Part shown: piece after piece, positions 7,668-18,272 of the stretch
Layout of the letters: each line of letters opens with the position of its first letter
How positions within the stretch are numbered: position 1 is the first letter of the stretch
From: Gammaproteobacteria bacterium
GTDB taxonomy: Bacteria; Pseudomonadota; Gammaproteobacteria; UBA9214
Reading direction: 5' to 3'
DNA length: 46,590 nt
Assembly: GCA_020344335.1 (NCBI GenBank)
Contig: CP070821.1
Location: forward strand, 443,469-490,058
Program-made: the position numbers and the translations under genes
Notes under the pieces: model-generated
Seen by the model: the letters and a program-made list of their open reading frames with translations, nothing else
Database searches by the model: none
What the model was told of the DNA's origin: nothing

Positions 7668-10094
7668 ATGACAGATGAAACTACGAGTGCCGTACCGGTC
7701 TTGCCATTAAGGGATGTCGTCGTATACCCGCATATGGTTATTCCGTTATTCGTCGGCCGCGAGAAATCGATCAACGCCCTCGATTCCGCCATGCAGGAAG
7801 ACAAGAAAATCCTGCTCGTTGCCCAGAAGAACGCAGAAATCGATGACCCGTCAGCAGATGACATCCATGAAATCGGAACACTTTCCACGATTCTGCAGTT
7901 GCTGAAGTTGCCGGATGGAACCGTCAAGGTTCTCGTGGAAGGGGCCGAACGCGCACGCATCAGTTCTTTCGAATCACTGGACACTTTTTTCACAGCCAAT
8001 ATTGACATCCTGCAGTCGCGGGATGAGGAAGAGGAAAAAGAGCTTGAAGTTCTGACCCGCTCGTTACTTGCCATGTTTGACCAGTACGTCAAACTGAACA
8101 AGAAGGTTCCCCCTGAAATCCTTACCTCGCTGTCCGGAATTGATGAGCCGGGACGTCTGGCGGATACCATCGCTGCCCACATGTCACTCAAGTTGGACGA
8201 AAAACAGAAGATCCTCGAAATCGAAAGTTGCCGTAAACGCCTGGAACGACTGATGGGTCTGATCGAAGGCGAGATCGATATCATGCAGATCGAGAAACGC
8301 ATTCGCGGTCGTGTGAAACAGCAAATGGAAAAGAGCCAGCGCGAGTACTACCTGAACGAGCAGATGAAGGCCATCCAGAAGGAACTGGGTGACATGGAAG
8401 ATACGCCAAACGAGCTCGAGGAACTGCAGCAGAAAATAGAAAAGGCCGGTATGAGCAAGGAGGCCAAGGAAAAGGCTACATCTGAAATAGACAAGCTCAA
8501 GATGATGTCGCCGATGTCAGCAGAAGCTACCGTTGTCAGGAACTATATAGACTGGCTCGTCAGTGTGCCCTGGAAAAAACGTTCCAAGACCCGCAGCGAC
8601 CTGGCCGCAGCCGAGGGCGTTCTCGAGGAAGACCACTACGGCCTCGAGAAGGTAAAGGAACGGATCCTGGAGTACCTTGCTGTCCAGCAGCGCGTCAGGA
8701 AGCTTAAGGGACCCATTCTCTGCCTGGTCGGGCCTCCGGGTGTCGGCAAGACATCGCTGGGCCGATCGATTGCCAGGGCCACGAACCGCAAGTTCACCCG
8801 GATGTCGCTCGGTGGTGTGCGTGATGAAGCGGAAATTCGCGGACATCGCCGTACCTATATCGGTTCACTGCCGGGCAAGATCGTACAGAATCTTTCCAAG
8901 GTGGGTGTCAGAAACCCGCTGTTCCTGCTGGACGAGCTCGACAAGATGTCCATGGATTTTCGCGGAGATCCGTCCTCCGCATTGCTGGAGGTGCTGGATC
9001 CGGAACAAAACAATACATTCAACGACCACTATCTTGAAGTCGATTTCGACCTTTCTGACGTTATGTTTGTGGCTACGGCCAATACGCTCAATATCCCGGC
9101 GCCACTGCTGGACCGCATGGAGGTCATCAGGATTCCAGGGTATACGGAAGACGAAAAGATCAACATCGCCATGCGCTACCTGGTTCCAAAACAGATAAAG
9201 GACAATGGACTCAAGGACAAGGAAATCTCGCTAAGCCAGAACGCGATTCGTGACATTATCCGTTACTACACCCGCGAAGCCGGTGTGCGTAACCTGGAAC
9301 GGGAGATATCCAAGATCTGCCGCAAGGTTGTCAAGGAACTGGTGCTCAAGGAGCATGACCGGAAAATTTCTGTTACACCCCGTAACATAGACAAGTATCT
9401 TGGCGTCAAGCGTTACCGATACGGCCTTGCGGAAGAACATGACCAGGTTGGCCAGGTTACCGGGCTGGCCTGGACCGAGGTTGGTGGCGAACTGCTGACC
9501 ATCGAGTCAACCATCGTCTCCGGCAAGGGCAAGATGATCCACACCGGCCAGCTGGGCGATGTCATGCAGGAATCCATCCAGGCTGCATCTACGGTGGTAC
9601 GCAGTCGCGCCGCGATGCTTGGAATTGATCCTGAGTTCTACCAGAAATACGATATCCACATCCATGTACCGGAAGGAGCCACACCCAAGGACGGCCCGAG
9701 TGCAGGTGTTGGTATGTGCACGGCACTCGTCTCTGCGCTGACGGATATACCGGTACGCGCCGATGTCGCGATGACTGGTGAAATCACCCTTCGTGGCGAG
9801 GTATTGCCGATCGGTGGCCTGAAGGAGAAACTGCTCGCGGCACATCGAGGTGGAATTTCCATCGTCCTGATTCCGGAAGAGAATCGCAAGGATCTCGCGG
9901 AAATACCCAAAAACGTCAAGGATAAACTTGATATACGGCCGGTTAAATGGATCGATGAAGTGCTCCAGGTTGCCTTGACGCACCAACCGGTGCCGTTACC
10001 CCAAGAGACCGGCAAGTCGCAGGAAGGGAAAGCCGCCAAGAGCAAGGACAAGGAAAAACCCGAGACCAAGCAGAAACCGATCCGGGCACACTAG
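7668..10094 (+). CDS. lon: ATP-dependent protease Lon
   Basis: Cytoplasmic AAA+ serine protease for damaged and regulatory proteins. The LON N-terminal domain begins [20 protein letters not shown], Walker A is GPPGVGKT, and the catalytic serine (Ser678) lies in DGPSAGVG with the dyad lysine in [11 protein letters not shown]. The start at 7668 is preferred because GGGGA lies five to six bases upstream. An ATG four codons earlier (7656) has no ribosome-binding site. The lysine-rich tail ([16 protein letters not shown]) is longer than in E. coli. It is followed by a strong terminator. Confidence 0.97.
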   Translation: MTDETTSAVPVLPLRDVVVYPHMVIPLFVGREKSINALDSAMQEDKKILLVAQKNAEIDDPSADDIHEIGTLSTILQLLKLPDGTVKVLVEGAERARISSFESLDTFFTANIDILQSRDEEEEKELEVLTRSLLAMFDQYVKLNKKVPPEILTSLSGIDEPGRLADTIAAHMSLKLDEKQKILEIESCRKRLERLMGLIEGEIDIMQIEKRIRGRVKQQMEKSQREYYLNEQMKAIQKELGDMEDTPNELEELQQKIEKAGMSKEAKEKATSEIDKLKMMSPMSAEATVVRNYIDWLVSVPWKKRSKTRSDLAAAEGVLEEDHYGLEKVKERILEYLAVQQRVRKLKGPILCLVGPPGVGKTSLGRSIARATNRKFTRMSLGGVRDEAEIRGHRRTYIGSLPGKIVQNLSKVGVRNPLFLLDELDKMSMDFRGDPSSALLEVLDPEQNNTFNDHYLEVDFDLSDVMFVATANTLNIPAPLLDRMEVIRIPGYTEDEKINIAMRYLVPKQIKDNGLKDKEISLSQNAIRDIIRYYTREAGVRNLEREISKICRKVVKELVLKEHDRKISVTPRNIDKYLGVKRYRYGLAEEHDQVGQVTGLAWTEVGGELLTIESTIVSGKGKMIHTGQLGDVMQESIQAASTVVRSRAAMLGIDPEFYQKYDIHIHVPEGATPKDGPSAGVGMCTALVSALTDIPVRADVAMTGEITLRGEVLPIGGLKEKLLAAHRGGISIVLIPEENRKDLAEIPKNVKDKLDIRPVKWIDEVLQVALTHQPVPLPQETGKSQEGKAAKSKDKEKPETKQKPIRAH

Positions 10095-10120
10095 TTCTTC
10101 CCTACTGATTAATCGGGTAA

Positions 10121-10163
10121 AACCCGCTGGTACAGGTTTAAAATGCCTGCCAGCGGGTTTTTT
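10121..10163 (+). terminator. Intrinsic terminator of lon
   Basis: AACCCGCTGG (10121-10130) pairs with CCAGCGGGTT (10150-10159), with an inner CAGG/CCTG stem, and a run of T follows. It lies 27 bases past the lon stop codon. Confidence 0.9.
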
Positions 10164-10289
10164 GCACCTGTTTTCTATGTTTTAATAGCCATGCCTGCGG
10201 GGCAGGGGATACTTATTCGCATAACCTGCACTTTATTTTCTTCACGGAATTAACTCTTTATCCACACAACCGTTTTCGAGGATACCTAG

Positions 10290-10562
10290 ATGAATAAAAC
10301 TGAATTGATCGAAGCCGTTGCCGGTGCGACCGATCTGTCAAAGGCCGACGCAACACGCGCTACCGATGCAGTCCTGGATACTATTACTGCAGCGGTGAAA
10401 AAGGGCGACCAGGTTACGCTGGTTGGTTTCGGGACGTTTTCGCTCAGGGAGCGTGCCGCGCGCACGGGCCGAAACCCGCAAACCGGTGAAACAATTCAGA
10501 TCAAGGCATCCAGATCCGTCGGGTTCAAGGCTGGCAAAGCCCTGAAGGATGCCGTAAACTAG
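10290..10562 (+). CDS. hupB: DNA-binding protein HU-beta
   Basis: A 90-residue nucleoid protein of the bacterial histone-like family that bends and compacts DNA as a dimer. It starts [11 protein letters not shown], carries the [20 protein letters not shown] core with the RNP arm, and ends with the GKALKDAVN helix. Size and sequence are typical. GAGG lies eight bases before the ATG. It stands alone after the lon terminator, and two tRNA genes follow within 10 bases, so transcripts may run into them. Confidence 0.97.
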   Translation: MNKTELIEAVAGATDLSKADATRATDAVLDTITAAVKKGDQVTLVGFGTFSLRERAARTGRNPQTGETIQIKASRSVGFKAGKALKDAVN

Positions 10563-10571
10563 CGCGCCTTC

Positions 10572-10647
10572 GGGTGCTTAGCTCAGCTGGGAGAGCGTCG
10601 CCCTTACAAGGCGAATGTCGGGGGTTCGAGCCCCTCAGCACCCACCA
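10572..10647 (+). tRNA. tRNA-Val (anticodon TAC)
   Basis: A 76-nt cloverleaf with acceptor GGGTGCT/AGCACCC, encoded CCA, and anticodon stem TCGCC/GGCGA enclosing CTTACAA. It begins nine bases after hupB. Confidence 0.97.
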
Positions 10648-10654
10648 TGGTTCT

Positions 10655-10731
10655 GGAGTGGTAGTTCAGCTGGTTAGAATACCGGCCTGTCACGCCGGGG
10701 GTCGCGGGTTCGAGTCCCGTCCACTCCGCCA
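10655..10731 (+). tRNA. tRNA-Asp (anticodon GTC)
   Basis: A 77-nt cloverleaf with acceptor GGAGTGG/CCACTCC, encoded CCA, and stem CCGGC/GCCGG enclosing CTGTCAC. Seven bases separate it from tRNA-Val, and a terminator follows. Confidence 0.97.
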
Positions 10732-10743
10732 CTAGGTAATCCG

Positions 10744-10773
10744 AAAGGGCGCCATACGGTGCCCTTTCTTTTT
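10744..10773 (+). terminator. Intrinsic terminator of the hupB/tRNA-Val/tRNA-Asp unit
   Basis: AAAGGGCGCC, loop ATAC, GGTGCCCTTT (one G-T pair), then CTTTTT. It starts 13 bases after tRNA-Asp. Confidence 0.9.
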
Positions 10774-10812
10774 CATCTCCAGATAATCAGCAATTAATCC
10801 GGGATACTCATC

Positions 10813-12723
10813 ATGTTACTGGCTATTCGTGAACGCGTAATGGGAATAGTGGGCTGGGTCCTGTTGGGATTTTTGGCCATTGCCTTTGCATTTTTTGGAC
10901 TGAATTCATATCTGGGTGACACCAGCCGGCCCTACGCTGCCTCGGTCAATGACGTCGAGATATCTGCTGGCGAAGTACAACGAACCTACCAGATCTTGCG
11001 CGCCAATGTGCAGGCACAACTGGGGCAATCCTTTGATCCGGCATTGATTGACGAGAAATTTCTCAAGAAAAATTCGCTCCAGCAGCTCATTCGCGAGCAA
11101 CTGCTGCTACAGGAAGCGGAAGCCGCCGGTTTTAAAGTCAGTGAGGACCTGGTGGCAGCCAGGATAAGCCAGACCAGCGCATTCAGGGACAGGGATGCAT
11201 TTTCAAAAGAGAAATATGAGAGCGTCTTACGCTCCCAGGGCCTCAGTCCCGGTGAGTTTGAATGGCGCCTGTCCAGGGAACTTCTCACACAACAGTTTTT
11301 GAACGGCATCACGGAGACGGCTGAATCTACCCCCGGGCTGGTAGATCATATATACCGTCTGCAGGCACAGCAGCGACGCTTCAGGTACCTGACACTGCCT
11401 GTAGAACAGTACCTGAAGGAAATTACCGTCAGTGACGAGGAGCTTGAAAACTACCATAAAGAAAACGAGCAGGTATTCATGTCACCAGAACGAGTCAGGC
11501 TGCAATATGTAGAACTTGATGCGGAAGCACTGACAATCGCCAGTGATGCAACTGATGAGGATCTGCGCGCGCTATACGATGAACAGGCAGATCTCTATAT
11601 CACCCCCAAGGAGGTCAGGGCACGACATATATTGGTAAAAATAGCGCCGGATGCAAGCGAGGAAATTGACGCGCAGGCACGTGACAGGGCCAAGTCTATT
11701 TTGCAACAGCTCGATCAGGGTGCGTCCTTCGAGGACCTGGCGAAACAGGAATCCGATGATCCCGGTTCAGCTGACAATGGCGGTGACCTGGGTTATTTCG
11801 GCGAAGGGATAATGGCGCCGGAATTCGAGGCGGCCGCATTCGCGCTTGAGAAGGGTGAACACAGTGACATAGTCAAGACACAGTTTGGATTTCATATAAT
11901 CGAAGTTACCGAAATCAAACCGGAAATCGTCAAACCATTTGAGGATGTCAAGGAGGAGCTGACAAGGGAATATACTGCACAGGAGCGCAGTAACCTGTTT
12001 TTCGATCAAGCCGATCTCCTTGCAAATCTTGCGTTTGAGGAGCCGGACAGCCTCGAGAGCATGGTCGGTGAACTGGGCCTTGAGATAAGGACCACCGAAT
12101 GGCTCACCCGTGAAGGAGGAACCGGGATCGGCGAGCACCGACAGGTCATCAATGCGGCTTTTGAGCAGGATGTGCTGGAAGATGGCAACAACAGTGAACC
12201 AATTGAGATTGCCAACGATCACCTCGTTGTTTTACGCATCCTCGAACACGAACCTGCCACTGTAAAGCCACTTGATACGGTCAGGGAAGATGTACGTCGC
12301 GCGGTACATGATGCAAAGTCACGCGGGCTTGCTGCAATAGATGGTGAAAGTATTATTCAGGAACTCCGGGCCGGGGCATCACTCGAGGATGTCGCAGCCA
12401 GACTGGAACTCGAGCTTATGGACAGTGAACTGGTTGGCCGCGGCTCGGATACGCCTCAGAAAGAACTCGTCCAGAAAGCCTTCCTGATGCCACGTCCCGA
12501 GAGTGAAAGTGCATCACATGCAGGGCTGGCTCTTGCGAACGGCGATTATGTCGTGATAACACTCCAGGAAATACAGGACGGGAAAACGGAGAAGCTGTCT
12601 GCAGACGAGCGGAAGCGGATAACCCGCGAGCTAAGCAGCATCCAGGGGCGTTCCGAGATCGCGGCAGTTGTCGAGTCATTGAGAGACAGCGCTACAATAA
12701 TCATTCCGGACGAGAAAAACTAG
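10813..12723 (+). CDS. ppiD: Membrane-anchored periplasmic folding factor PpiD
   Basis: Helps proteins leaving the SecYEG translocon to fold in the periplasm. The 636-residue chain starts with a single membrane anchor (about residues 12-34, GWVLLGFLAIAFAFFGL). A SurA-like N-terminal chaperone region follows, then one parvulin domain at about 267-365 (VRARHILVKI to FGFHIIEVTEI), then a C-terminal region resembling a second, degenerate parvulin fold. The length matches E. coli PpiD (623). Its place after hupB is the conserved order. No clear Shine-Dalgarno is visible. Confidence 0.93.
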   Translation: MLLAIRERVMGIVGWVLLGFLAIAFAFFGLNSYLGDTSRPYAASVNDVEISAGEVQRTYQILRANVQAQLGQSFDPALIDEKFLKKNSLQQLIREQLLLQEAEAAGFKVSEDLVAARISQTSAFRDRDAFSKEKYESVLRSQGLSPGEFEWRLSRELLTQQFLNGITETAESTPGLVDHIYRLQAQQRRFRYLTLPVEQYLKEITVSDEELENYHKENEQVFMSPERVRLQYVELDAEALTIASDATDEDLRALYDEQADLYITPKEVRARHILVKIAPDASEEIDAQARDRAKSILQQLDQGASFEDLAKQESDDPGSADNGGDLGYFGEGIMAPEFEAAAFALEKGEHSDIVKTQFGFHIIEVTEIKPEIVKPFEDVKEELTREYTAQERSNLFFDQADLLANLAFEEPDSLESMVGELGLEIRTTEWLTREGGTGIGEHRQVINAAFEQDVLEDGNNSEPIEIANDHLVVLRILEHEPATVKPLDTVREDVRRAVHDAKSRGLAAIDGESIIQELRAGASLEDVAARLELELMDSELVGRGSDTPQKELVQKAFLMPRPESESASHAGLALANGDYVVITLQEIQDGKTEKLSADERKRITRELSSIQGRSEIAAVVESLRDSATIIIPDEKN

Positions 12724-12762
12724 GAAACGCTGTTTGTGAACCACAGCTGAAGGGTTACTCCA

Positions 12763-14046
12763 CTGAAACTGCACTGGCAAATCCTCGCCGCACTAGTCCT
12801 TGCCGTGATCACCGGCCACCTGACCGGCATGGATGGCAGTCTGTTCGGCCTGCGTTTTTACGATATCTATACCTTCCTGGGCACTCTGTTCCTGAATGCC
12901 CTGAAAATGCTCATTGTTCCCCTGATCCTGTCATCGATTATTACCGGGGTTGCCGGTATCGGCGATAGCGGGAGCATGGGAAGACTGGGCGGCAAGACGC
13001 TGCTGTACTATATGATCACCAGTCTGTTTGCCATTCTTGTCGGGTTACTCCTTGTCAACCTCGTGGCACCAGGCATTGTCGACGGCGAGCCTGCCAGGCA
13101 CATCATTCCGCTGCCGGATGACGGGATGGATATACAGACCCGTGTCGAAGGCAGGGGTTTGGGTGATGTTGTCGAGGTATTCCTGCGCATGGTGCCGCCT
13201 AATATCGTATCGGCTGCCGCAGAGGGCAAGATGCTGGGGCTGATATTCTTCAGCCTGCTGTTCGGCTATTTCATGACACGGATTGAAGGTTCGCTCTCCC
13301 GAACACTGTACGATTTCTGGCAGGGCGTGTTTGCCGTCATGATGAAGATTACCGAGTGGATCATGCTGTTTGCCCCGATCGGGGTATTTGCCCTCGTGGC
13401 GAAGGTTGTTGCTTCAACCGGGTTTGACGCATTCGTGCCGTTACTGGCCTTTTTTCTCACCGTGCTGGGCGCGCTTGCAGTTCATTTCCTCGTGACGCTG
13501 CCGTTGATTCTGGCCGTGGTCGCACGTGTCAATCCGGTCCGGCACTACTATGCCATGATACCCGCGCTGTTAACGGCCTTCTCAACGGCATCCTCCTCGG
13601 CAACCCTGCCGGTCACGATGGAATGCGTTGAAAAGCAGGCCGGCGTTTCGAACCGCACGACCAGCTTCGTGCTGCCGCTGGGCGCCACCGTCAACATGGA
13701 CGGAACGGCGCTCTACGAGTGCGTGGCTGCCATGTTCATTGCCCAGGCATTCGGGCTGGAACTCGGGTTTGCAGAACAGTTTACGGTGGTGCTGATTGCC
13801 TTGCTGACCTCGATCGGTGTCGCCGGGATACCTGCGGCGAGCCTCGTCGCGATCACCATCATCCTGACGGCGATCGGGCTGCCGGTGGAAGCGGTTGGCC
13901 TGATACTCGCAGTTGACCGGATACTGGACATGTGCCGTACCAGCGTAAATATATTCAGCGATTCCTGTGGCGCCGTGGTGATCGGGCGCCTCGAAGGCGA
14001 ACAGGACATCCTGCAGCAGCCGGCATCCCGGCCGGCAGACGCCTGA
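12763..14046 (+). CDS. Dicarboxylate/amino acid:cation symporter (DAACS family), apparent CTG start
   Basis: A sodium- or proton-coupled inner-membrane carrier of the GltP/DctA type for glutamate, aspartate or C4-dicarboxylates. Eight or so hydrophobic segments are visible. The family signatures are the serine-rich hairpin TASSSATLPVT and the NMDGTALYE motif that binds cation and substrate. The usual N-terminus (KLHWQILAALVLAVITG) is encoded in frame only if translation begins at CTG 12763: a TGA lies in frame at 12748 and there is no ATG, GTG or TTG before it. GAAGGG sits about eight bases upstream of the CTG. The first conventional codon, GTG 12805, would remove most of the first helix. The stop abuts the fabI stop. 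Confidence 0.88.
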   Translation: MKLHWQILAALVLAVITGHLTGMDGSLFGLRFYDIYTFLGTLFLNALKMLIVPLILSSIITGVAGIGDSGSMGRLGGKTLLYYMITSLFAILVGLLLVNLVAPGIVDGEPARHIIPLPDDGMDIQTRVEGRGLGDVVEVFLRMVPPNIVSAAAEGKMLGLIFFSLLFGYFMTRIEGSLSRTLYDFWQGVFAVMMKITEWIMLFAPIGVFALVAKVVASTGFDAFVPLLAFFLTVLGALAVHFLVTLPLILAVVARVNPVRHYYAMIPALLTAFSTASSSATLPVTMECVEKQAGVSNRTTSFVLPLGATVNMDGTALYECVAAMFIAQAFGLELGFAEQFTVVLIALLTSIGVAGIPAASLVAITIILTAIGLPVEAVGLILAVDRILDMCRTSVNIFSDSCGAVVIGRLEGEQDILQQPASRPADA

Positions 14047-14832
14047 TTACTCCATCGGGCCCATGCCGACGGTACTGAACCCGCAATCCACATAGGTGAT
14101 TTCGGCGGTGATACCGGCCGCCAGGTCCGAACACAGGAAGGCAGCGGCATTGCCTACGTCCTCGATCGTCACGTTGCGCCGCAGCGGCGCGCTGGCCGCG
14201 AACTTGTCGAGCATCTTGCGAAAATTTCCGATGCCGGCTGCCGCCAGGGTCCGGATCGGGCCGGCGGAGATCGCATTCACCCGGATACCGTCCGGTCCGA
14301 GACTTTGCGCAAGATAACGCACATTGGCCTCCAGGCTGGCCTTGGCAACGCCCATGACATTGTAATTGGGCACGGTCTGCACCGCGCCGAGGTAGCTCAG
14401 GGTGAGCAGGGCGCCGTTGCGCCCCGCCAGCATTGGCCGGCCGGCCTTCGCCAGTGCAGCAAAGCTGTAGGAGCTGATATCGTGGGCGACCCTGAATCCC
14501 TCCCGGTTCACGCATTCCAGGTAATCACCGGAAAGCTGGTCTGCCGGTGCATACGCCACCGAGTGGACGATAATATCGAGCCCGTCCCAGTGCTTGCCAA
14601 GTTCGGTGAACACGGCCTCGATTTCCTCGTCGCTGCTGACATCACAGGGCAGGACGATGCCGGAGTCGCACTCGGCCGCAAATTTCTCGACCCGGCCGCC
14701 GAGCTTCTCGTTCTGGTAGGTAAAGGCCAGTTCCGCACCCTCGCGGTGCATGGCCTGGGCAATGCCCCAGGCGATCGAGCGATTGCTTGCGAGACCCACA
14801 ATCAGGGCGCGCTTGCCTTTCAAAAATCCCAT
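14047..14832 (-). CDS. fabI: Enoyl-[acyl-carrier-protein] reductase (NADH)
   Basis: Last reductive step of fatty-acid elongation and the triclosan target. The 261-residue SDR-type protein has the FabI start ([20 protein letters not shown]), the catalytic Tyr-x6-Lys in [13 protein letters not shown], and [11 protein letters not shown] in the substrate-binding loop. AAGGA lies upstream of the ATG. Its promoter region is shared with the divergent peptide transporter. It converges on the symporter gene with no spacer. Confidence 0.97.
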   Translation of the reverse strand: MGFLKGKRALIVGLASNRSIAWGIAQAMHREGAELAFTYQNEKLGGRVEKFAAECDSGIVLPCDVSSDEEIEAVFTELGKHWDGLDIIVHSVAYAPADQLSGDYLECVNREGFRVAHDISSYSFAALAKAGRPMLAGRNGALLTLSYLGAVQTVPNYNVMGVAKASLEANVRYLAQSLGPDGIRVNAISAGPIRTLAAAGIGNFRKMLDKFAASAPLRRNVTIEDVGNAAAFLCSDLAAGITAEITYVDCGFSTVGMGPME

Positions 14833-14967
14833 GGTTGTTCCTTGGTATCAGTGGGTAAACGGGTTTAATCCTTGCTGCTCCACGGTTGCGGGTTAGTGGG
14901 AATTCAGCACCCGTTACGGTACCGGAAAACGGCTGTCTCTGGAAGTGGCAGTACCGGCGATCAGGGC

Positions 14968-15023
14968 ATGAATCCCGCAGCATTGGCCGATATAATGCCT
15001 CTCCATGCATCATGCTGGCATGA
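14968..15023 (+). promoter_or_regulatory. Promoter and possible operator of the peptide ABC transporter operon
   Basis: A perfect TATAAT lies at 14991-14996 with a poor -35. A palindrome, TCATGC-TG-GCATGA (15010-15023), sits at or just after the expected start point, a good place for a repressor. Confidence 0.45.
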
Positions 15024-15078
15024 ATAACAAAACATGGCCCCATTACCCTATCAGTGAGCTCATGCGGTGGAAGGTACC

Positions 15079-17295
15079 TTGCTGAGTCGGCCTGAAGGAA
15101 TCCGGTGTGGCTGGATCGTGCACTTGTTTTCATTCCTGACTGTCGTACTGGCCATTTTCCTGACAGCCTGCAGTGACGAACCCTGGAACCGGCCTTACCC
15201 GGTACGGGATGCGCACAAGAACATCATGTATTCCTCCTTCCAGGAGCGTCCCAATCATCTTGACCCGGTACAGTCCTACAGCTCCAACGAGGTCCGTTTC
15301 ACGGGTCAGATCTACGAACCCCCGCTGCAATACCATTATCTGAAGCGCCCCTATGAGCTGGTTCCGTTGACGGCGTCCTCCGTCCCGCAACCAGTCTACC
15401 TCGGAGCCGATGGCGAGCGGCTGCCGGATGACAGTGCGCCCGAAGATGTCAGCTACAGTGTCTACGATATCCGTATCCAGCCAGGTATCTACTACCAACC
15501 TCATCCGGCGTTCGCACAGGATGCCGAAGGGATGCTGCGCTACCATAATCTCCGGGAGAACGAACTCGATGCTATCTATACTCTCGGCGATTTCGAATTC
15601 ACCGGCAGCCGGGAACTGGTAGCTGCGGATTATGTATACCAGATCAAGCGACTTGCGCATCCACACCTGCATTCTCCGATCTTCGGGCTGATGAGTGGCT
15701 ACATTGCCGGTCTCAAGGAGTATGCTGATATCCTGAAAACAGTCAGCAAACAACAGACTGCCACCAGTGGCCGCAGGGAATTTCTCGACTTGAGGGAATA
15801 CCCGCTGGAAGGGGCCACGGTGATCGATCGCTACACTTACCGGATCAAGCTGCGTGGAACCTACCCGCAGCTGCTGTACTGGCTGGCGATGCCGTTTTTT
15901 GCACCGGTGCCCTGGGAGGCGGACCGCTTTTACAGCCAGCCCGGCCTGCAGGAACGCAATATCACGCTGGACTGGTACCCGGTCGGTACCGGCCCCTACA
16001 TGCTGACTGTTAACAATCCCAACCGGCAGATGGTGCTGGTACGTAACCCCAACTTTCATGGCGAAACCTACCCGGAAGAGGGCGAACCCGGCGATGCAGA
16101 AGCCGGATTGCTGGCCGATGCCGGCAAGAACCTGCCATTCGTTGAACGGGTGATCTACAGTCTGGAAAAGGAAGATATCCCGTACTGGAACAAGTTCCTG
16201 CAGGGTTACTATGACACTTCCGGTATTACCTCGGACAGTTTCGACCAGGCCATCAGCATAGGATCAGGCGGTGAAGTCTCGCTCACGGACGCCATGCTGG
16301 CACAGGGGATCGAACTGAGGACTGCAGTCTCCACCTCGATCTACTATACCGGCTTCAACATGCTGGACCCGGTGGTCGGCGGGTATAGCGAGCAGGCGCG
16401 TATACTGCGCCAGGCCATTTCAGTTGCCATCGACACCGAGGAATACATCTCCATTTTCCTGAACGGTCGCGGTATCCCGGCACAGAACCCGATACCACCG
16501 GGTATCTTCGGTTTTCTTGAAGGGGATGCCGGTATCAATACCTATTTCTATGACATGACCGATAGCGGCCCGCAACGCAAGTCGATAGATTTCGCCAGGC
16601 AGCTCCTGGCAGAGGCCGGTTACCCGGAAGGCAGGGACATCAACACCGGCAAGCCACTGGTGCTGAACTTCGATACCACGGCCACCGGTCCGGACGACAA
16701 GGCCCGCCTCAACTGGCTGCGCAAGCAATTTGCCAAGCTCAACATCCAGCTCGTCATCCGCGGTACCGACTACAACCGCTTCCAGGAAAAGATGCTCAAG
16801 GGGACTGCACAGATCTTCCAGTGGGGCTGGAATGCCGACTATCCGGATCCGGAGAATTTCCTGTTTCTGCTGCATGGTGAACAGGGCAAGGTAGAGCATA
16901 ACGGGGAAAACGCGGCGAACTACAAGAACCCGGAATACGATCGCCTGTTCGAGCAGATGAAGAACATGCCGAACGGGCCAGAACGTCAGGACATCATCAA
17001 CCGGATGATGTCCATCATTCAGCACGACGCCCCCTGGATCTGGGGATTCCATCCCAAGCAGTTCAGCCTGGCCCACGGCTGGTTTCTGAACACAAAACCC
17101 AACCTGATGGCCAACAATGCACTCAAGTACCTGCGTATCGATCCGGAACAGCGCGCCATGCTGCAGGCAGACTGGAATCGCCCGGTACGCTGGCCACTCG
17201 GGGTGTTGCTGGGGATGCTGCTGGCGATCATCCTCCCGGCCTGGCTGGGTTACCGCAAGCGGCAGCGCCAGCCGGCCTACCGGGGCAGTCACTGA
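15079..17295 (+). CDS. yejA: Peptide ABC transporter, solute-binding lipoprotein (YejA-like)
   Basis: Family 5 extracellular solute-binding protein that captures oligopeptides in the periplasm for the YejBEF permease. The N-terminus has a hydrophobic stretch ending in a lipobox (FLTAC), so it is probably lipid-anchored. About 738 residues is larger than E. coli YejA (about 600), and there is an extra hydrophobic segment near the C-terminus (LGVLLGMLLAIILPAWLG) followed by a basic tail, suggesting a second membrane anchor. The start is uncertain: TTG 15079 has GGAAGG four bases upstream, while GTG 15067 and GTG 15118 are alternatives. The stop codon overlaps yejB by one base (TGATG). Confidence 0.85.
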   Translation: MLSRPEGIRCGWIVHLFSFLTVVLAIFLTACSDEPWNRPYPVRDAHKNIMYSSFQERPNHLDPVQSYSSNEVRFTGQIYEPPLQYHYLKRPYELVPLTASSVPQPVYLGADGERLPDDSAPEDVSYSVYDIRIQPGIYYQPHPAFAQDAEGMLRYHNLRENELDAIYTLGDFEFTGSRELVAADYVYQIKRLAHPHLHSPIFGLMSGYIAGLKEYADILKTVSKQQTATSGRREFLDLREYPLEGATVIDRYTYRIKLRGTYPQLLYWLAMPFFAPVPWEADRFYSQPGLQERNITLDWYPVGTGPYMLTVNNPNRQMVLVRNPNFHGETYPEEGEPGDAEAGLLADAGKNLPFVERVIYSLEKEDIPYWNKFLQGYYDTSGITSDSFDQAISIGSGGEVSLTDAMLAQGIELRTAVSTSIYYTGFNMLDPVVGGYSEQARILRQAISVAIDTEEYISIFLNGRGIPAQNPIPPGIFGFLEGDAGINTYFYDMTDSGPQRKSIDFARQLLAEAGYPEGRDINTGKPLVLNFDTTATGPDDKARLNWLRKQFAKLNIQLVIRGTDYNRFQEKMLKGTAQIFQWGWNADYPDPENFLFLLHGEQGKVEHNGENAANYKNPEYDRLFEQMKNMPNGPERQDIINRMMSIIQHDAPWIWGFHPKQFSLAHGWFLNTKPNLMANNALKYLRIDPEQRAMLQADWNRPVRWPLGVLLGMLLAIILPAWLGYRKRQRQPAYRGSH

Positions 17296-18272
17296 TGTTT
17301 GCCTATATTGTGCGGCGCGTTGCCTATGCCCTGCCGATCCTTATCGGCGTCAACCTGCTGACGTTCTACCTGTTCTTCGTGGTGAATTCGCCGGATGACA
17401 TGGCGCGTCTGCATCTCGGTGTCAAGCGGGTCACGCCGGAAGCCATCGACAAATGGAAGGCAGAGCGCGGCTATGACAAACCACTGGTGTTCAACGCGAC
17501 GGAAACCGGCATCGGACGGATTAGCGAGACCATATTTTTCGAGAAATCCCTGAAGCTGTTTGCCTTCAACTTCGGACATTCTGATGACGGCCGTGATATC
17601 AGCCACGACATAGCACAACGCATGGTTCCCAGTCTCGCGATCGCCATCCCGAGTCTGGTGGTCGGTTTGCTGATCAATATCACCTTCGCCATGCTGCTGG
17701 CCTTTTTCCGTGGTACCTATGTGGATATCTCCGGTGTCATCCTGTGTGTTGTGCTGATGTCGATCTCGGCCATGTTCTACATCATCGGCGGACAGTTTTT
17801 GCTGGGCAAACTGCTGCGGCTGATGCCGATATCCGGTTATGACATCGGGCTGGATGCCATCAAGTTTCTGGTGCTGCCGGTCATCATCGGTGTGGTGAGC
17901 GGTATTGGCAGCAGCTCGCGCCTGTACCGTTCTTTTTTCCTCGAGGAGGCCGGCAAGGACTTTATTCGCACCGCCCGCGCCAAGGGCCTGAAGGAATCCC
18001 GGGTGCTGTTCAGGCATCTGCTGTCGAATGCCATGATACCCATTGTCACCGGGGTCGTAGTGGTGTTGCCCCTGCTGTTTATGGGCAGCCTGCTGCTGGA
18101 ATCGTTCTTCGCCATTCCCGGTCTGGGCAGCTATACCATCGATGCCATCAACCGGCAGGATTTCGCCATTGTCCGTGCCATGGTATTTCTCGGCTCGGTG
18201 CTGTACATCGTCGGACTGATCCTGGTCGACATCACCTATACCATCGTGGATCCGCGGGTGCGGCTGTCATGA
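17295..18272 (+). CDS. yejB: Peptide ABC transporter permease (YejB-like)
   Basis: Inner-membrane subunit of the oligopeptide/microcin C-type importer, binding-protein-dependent permease family. The 325 residues include an N-terminal helix, a periplasmic loop, and a core of five helices with the EAA loop (DFIRTARAKGLKESRVLFRH) that contacts the ATPase. It ends in TYTIVDPRVRLS, typical for OppB/DppB-like subunits. It overlaps yejA by one base and yejE by four (ATGA), so the genes are translationally coupled. Confidence 0.92.
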   Translation: MFAYIVRRVAYALPILIGVNLLTFYLFFVVNSPDDMARLHLGVKRVTPEAIDKWKAERGYDKPLVFNATETGIGRISETIFFEKSLKLFAFNFGHSDDGRDISHDIAQRMVPSLAIAIPSLVVGLLINITFAMLLAFFRGTYVDISGVILCVVLMSISAMFYIIGGQFLLGKLLRLMPISGYDIGLDAIKFLVLPVIIGVVSGIGSSSRLYRSFFLEEAGKDFIRTARAKGLKESRVLFRHLLSNAMIPIVTGVVVVLPLLFMGSLLLESFFAIPGLGSYTIDAINRQDFAIVRAMVFLGSVLYIVGLILVDITYTIVDPRVRLS

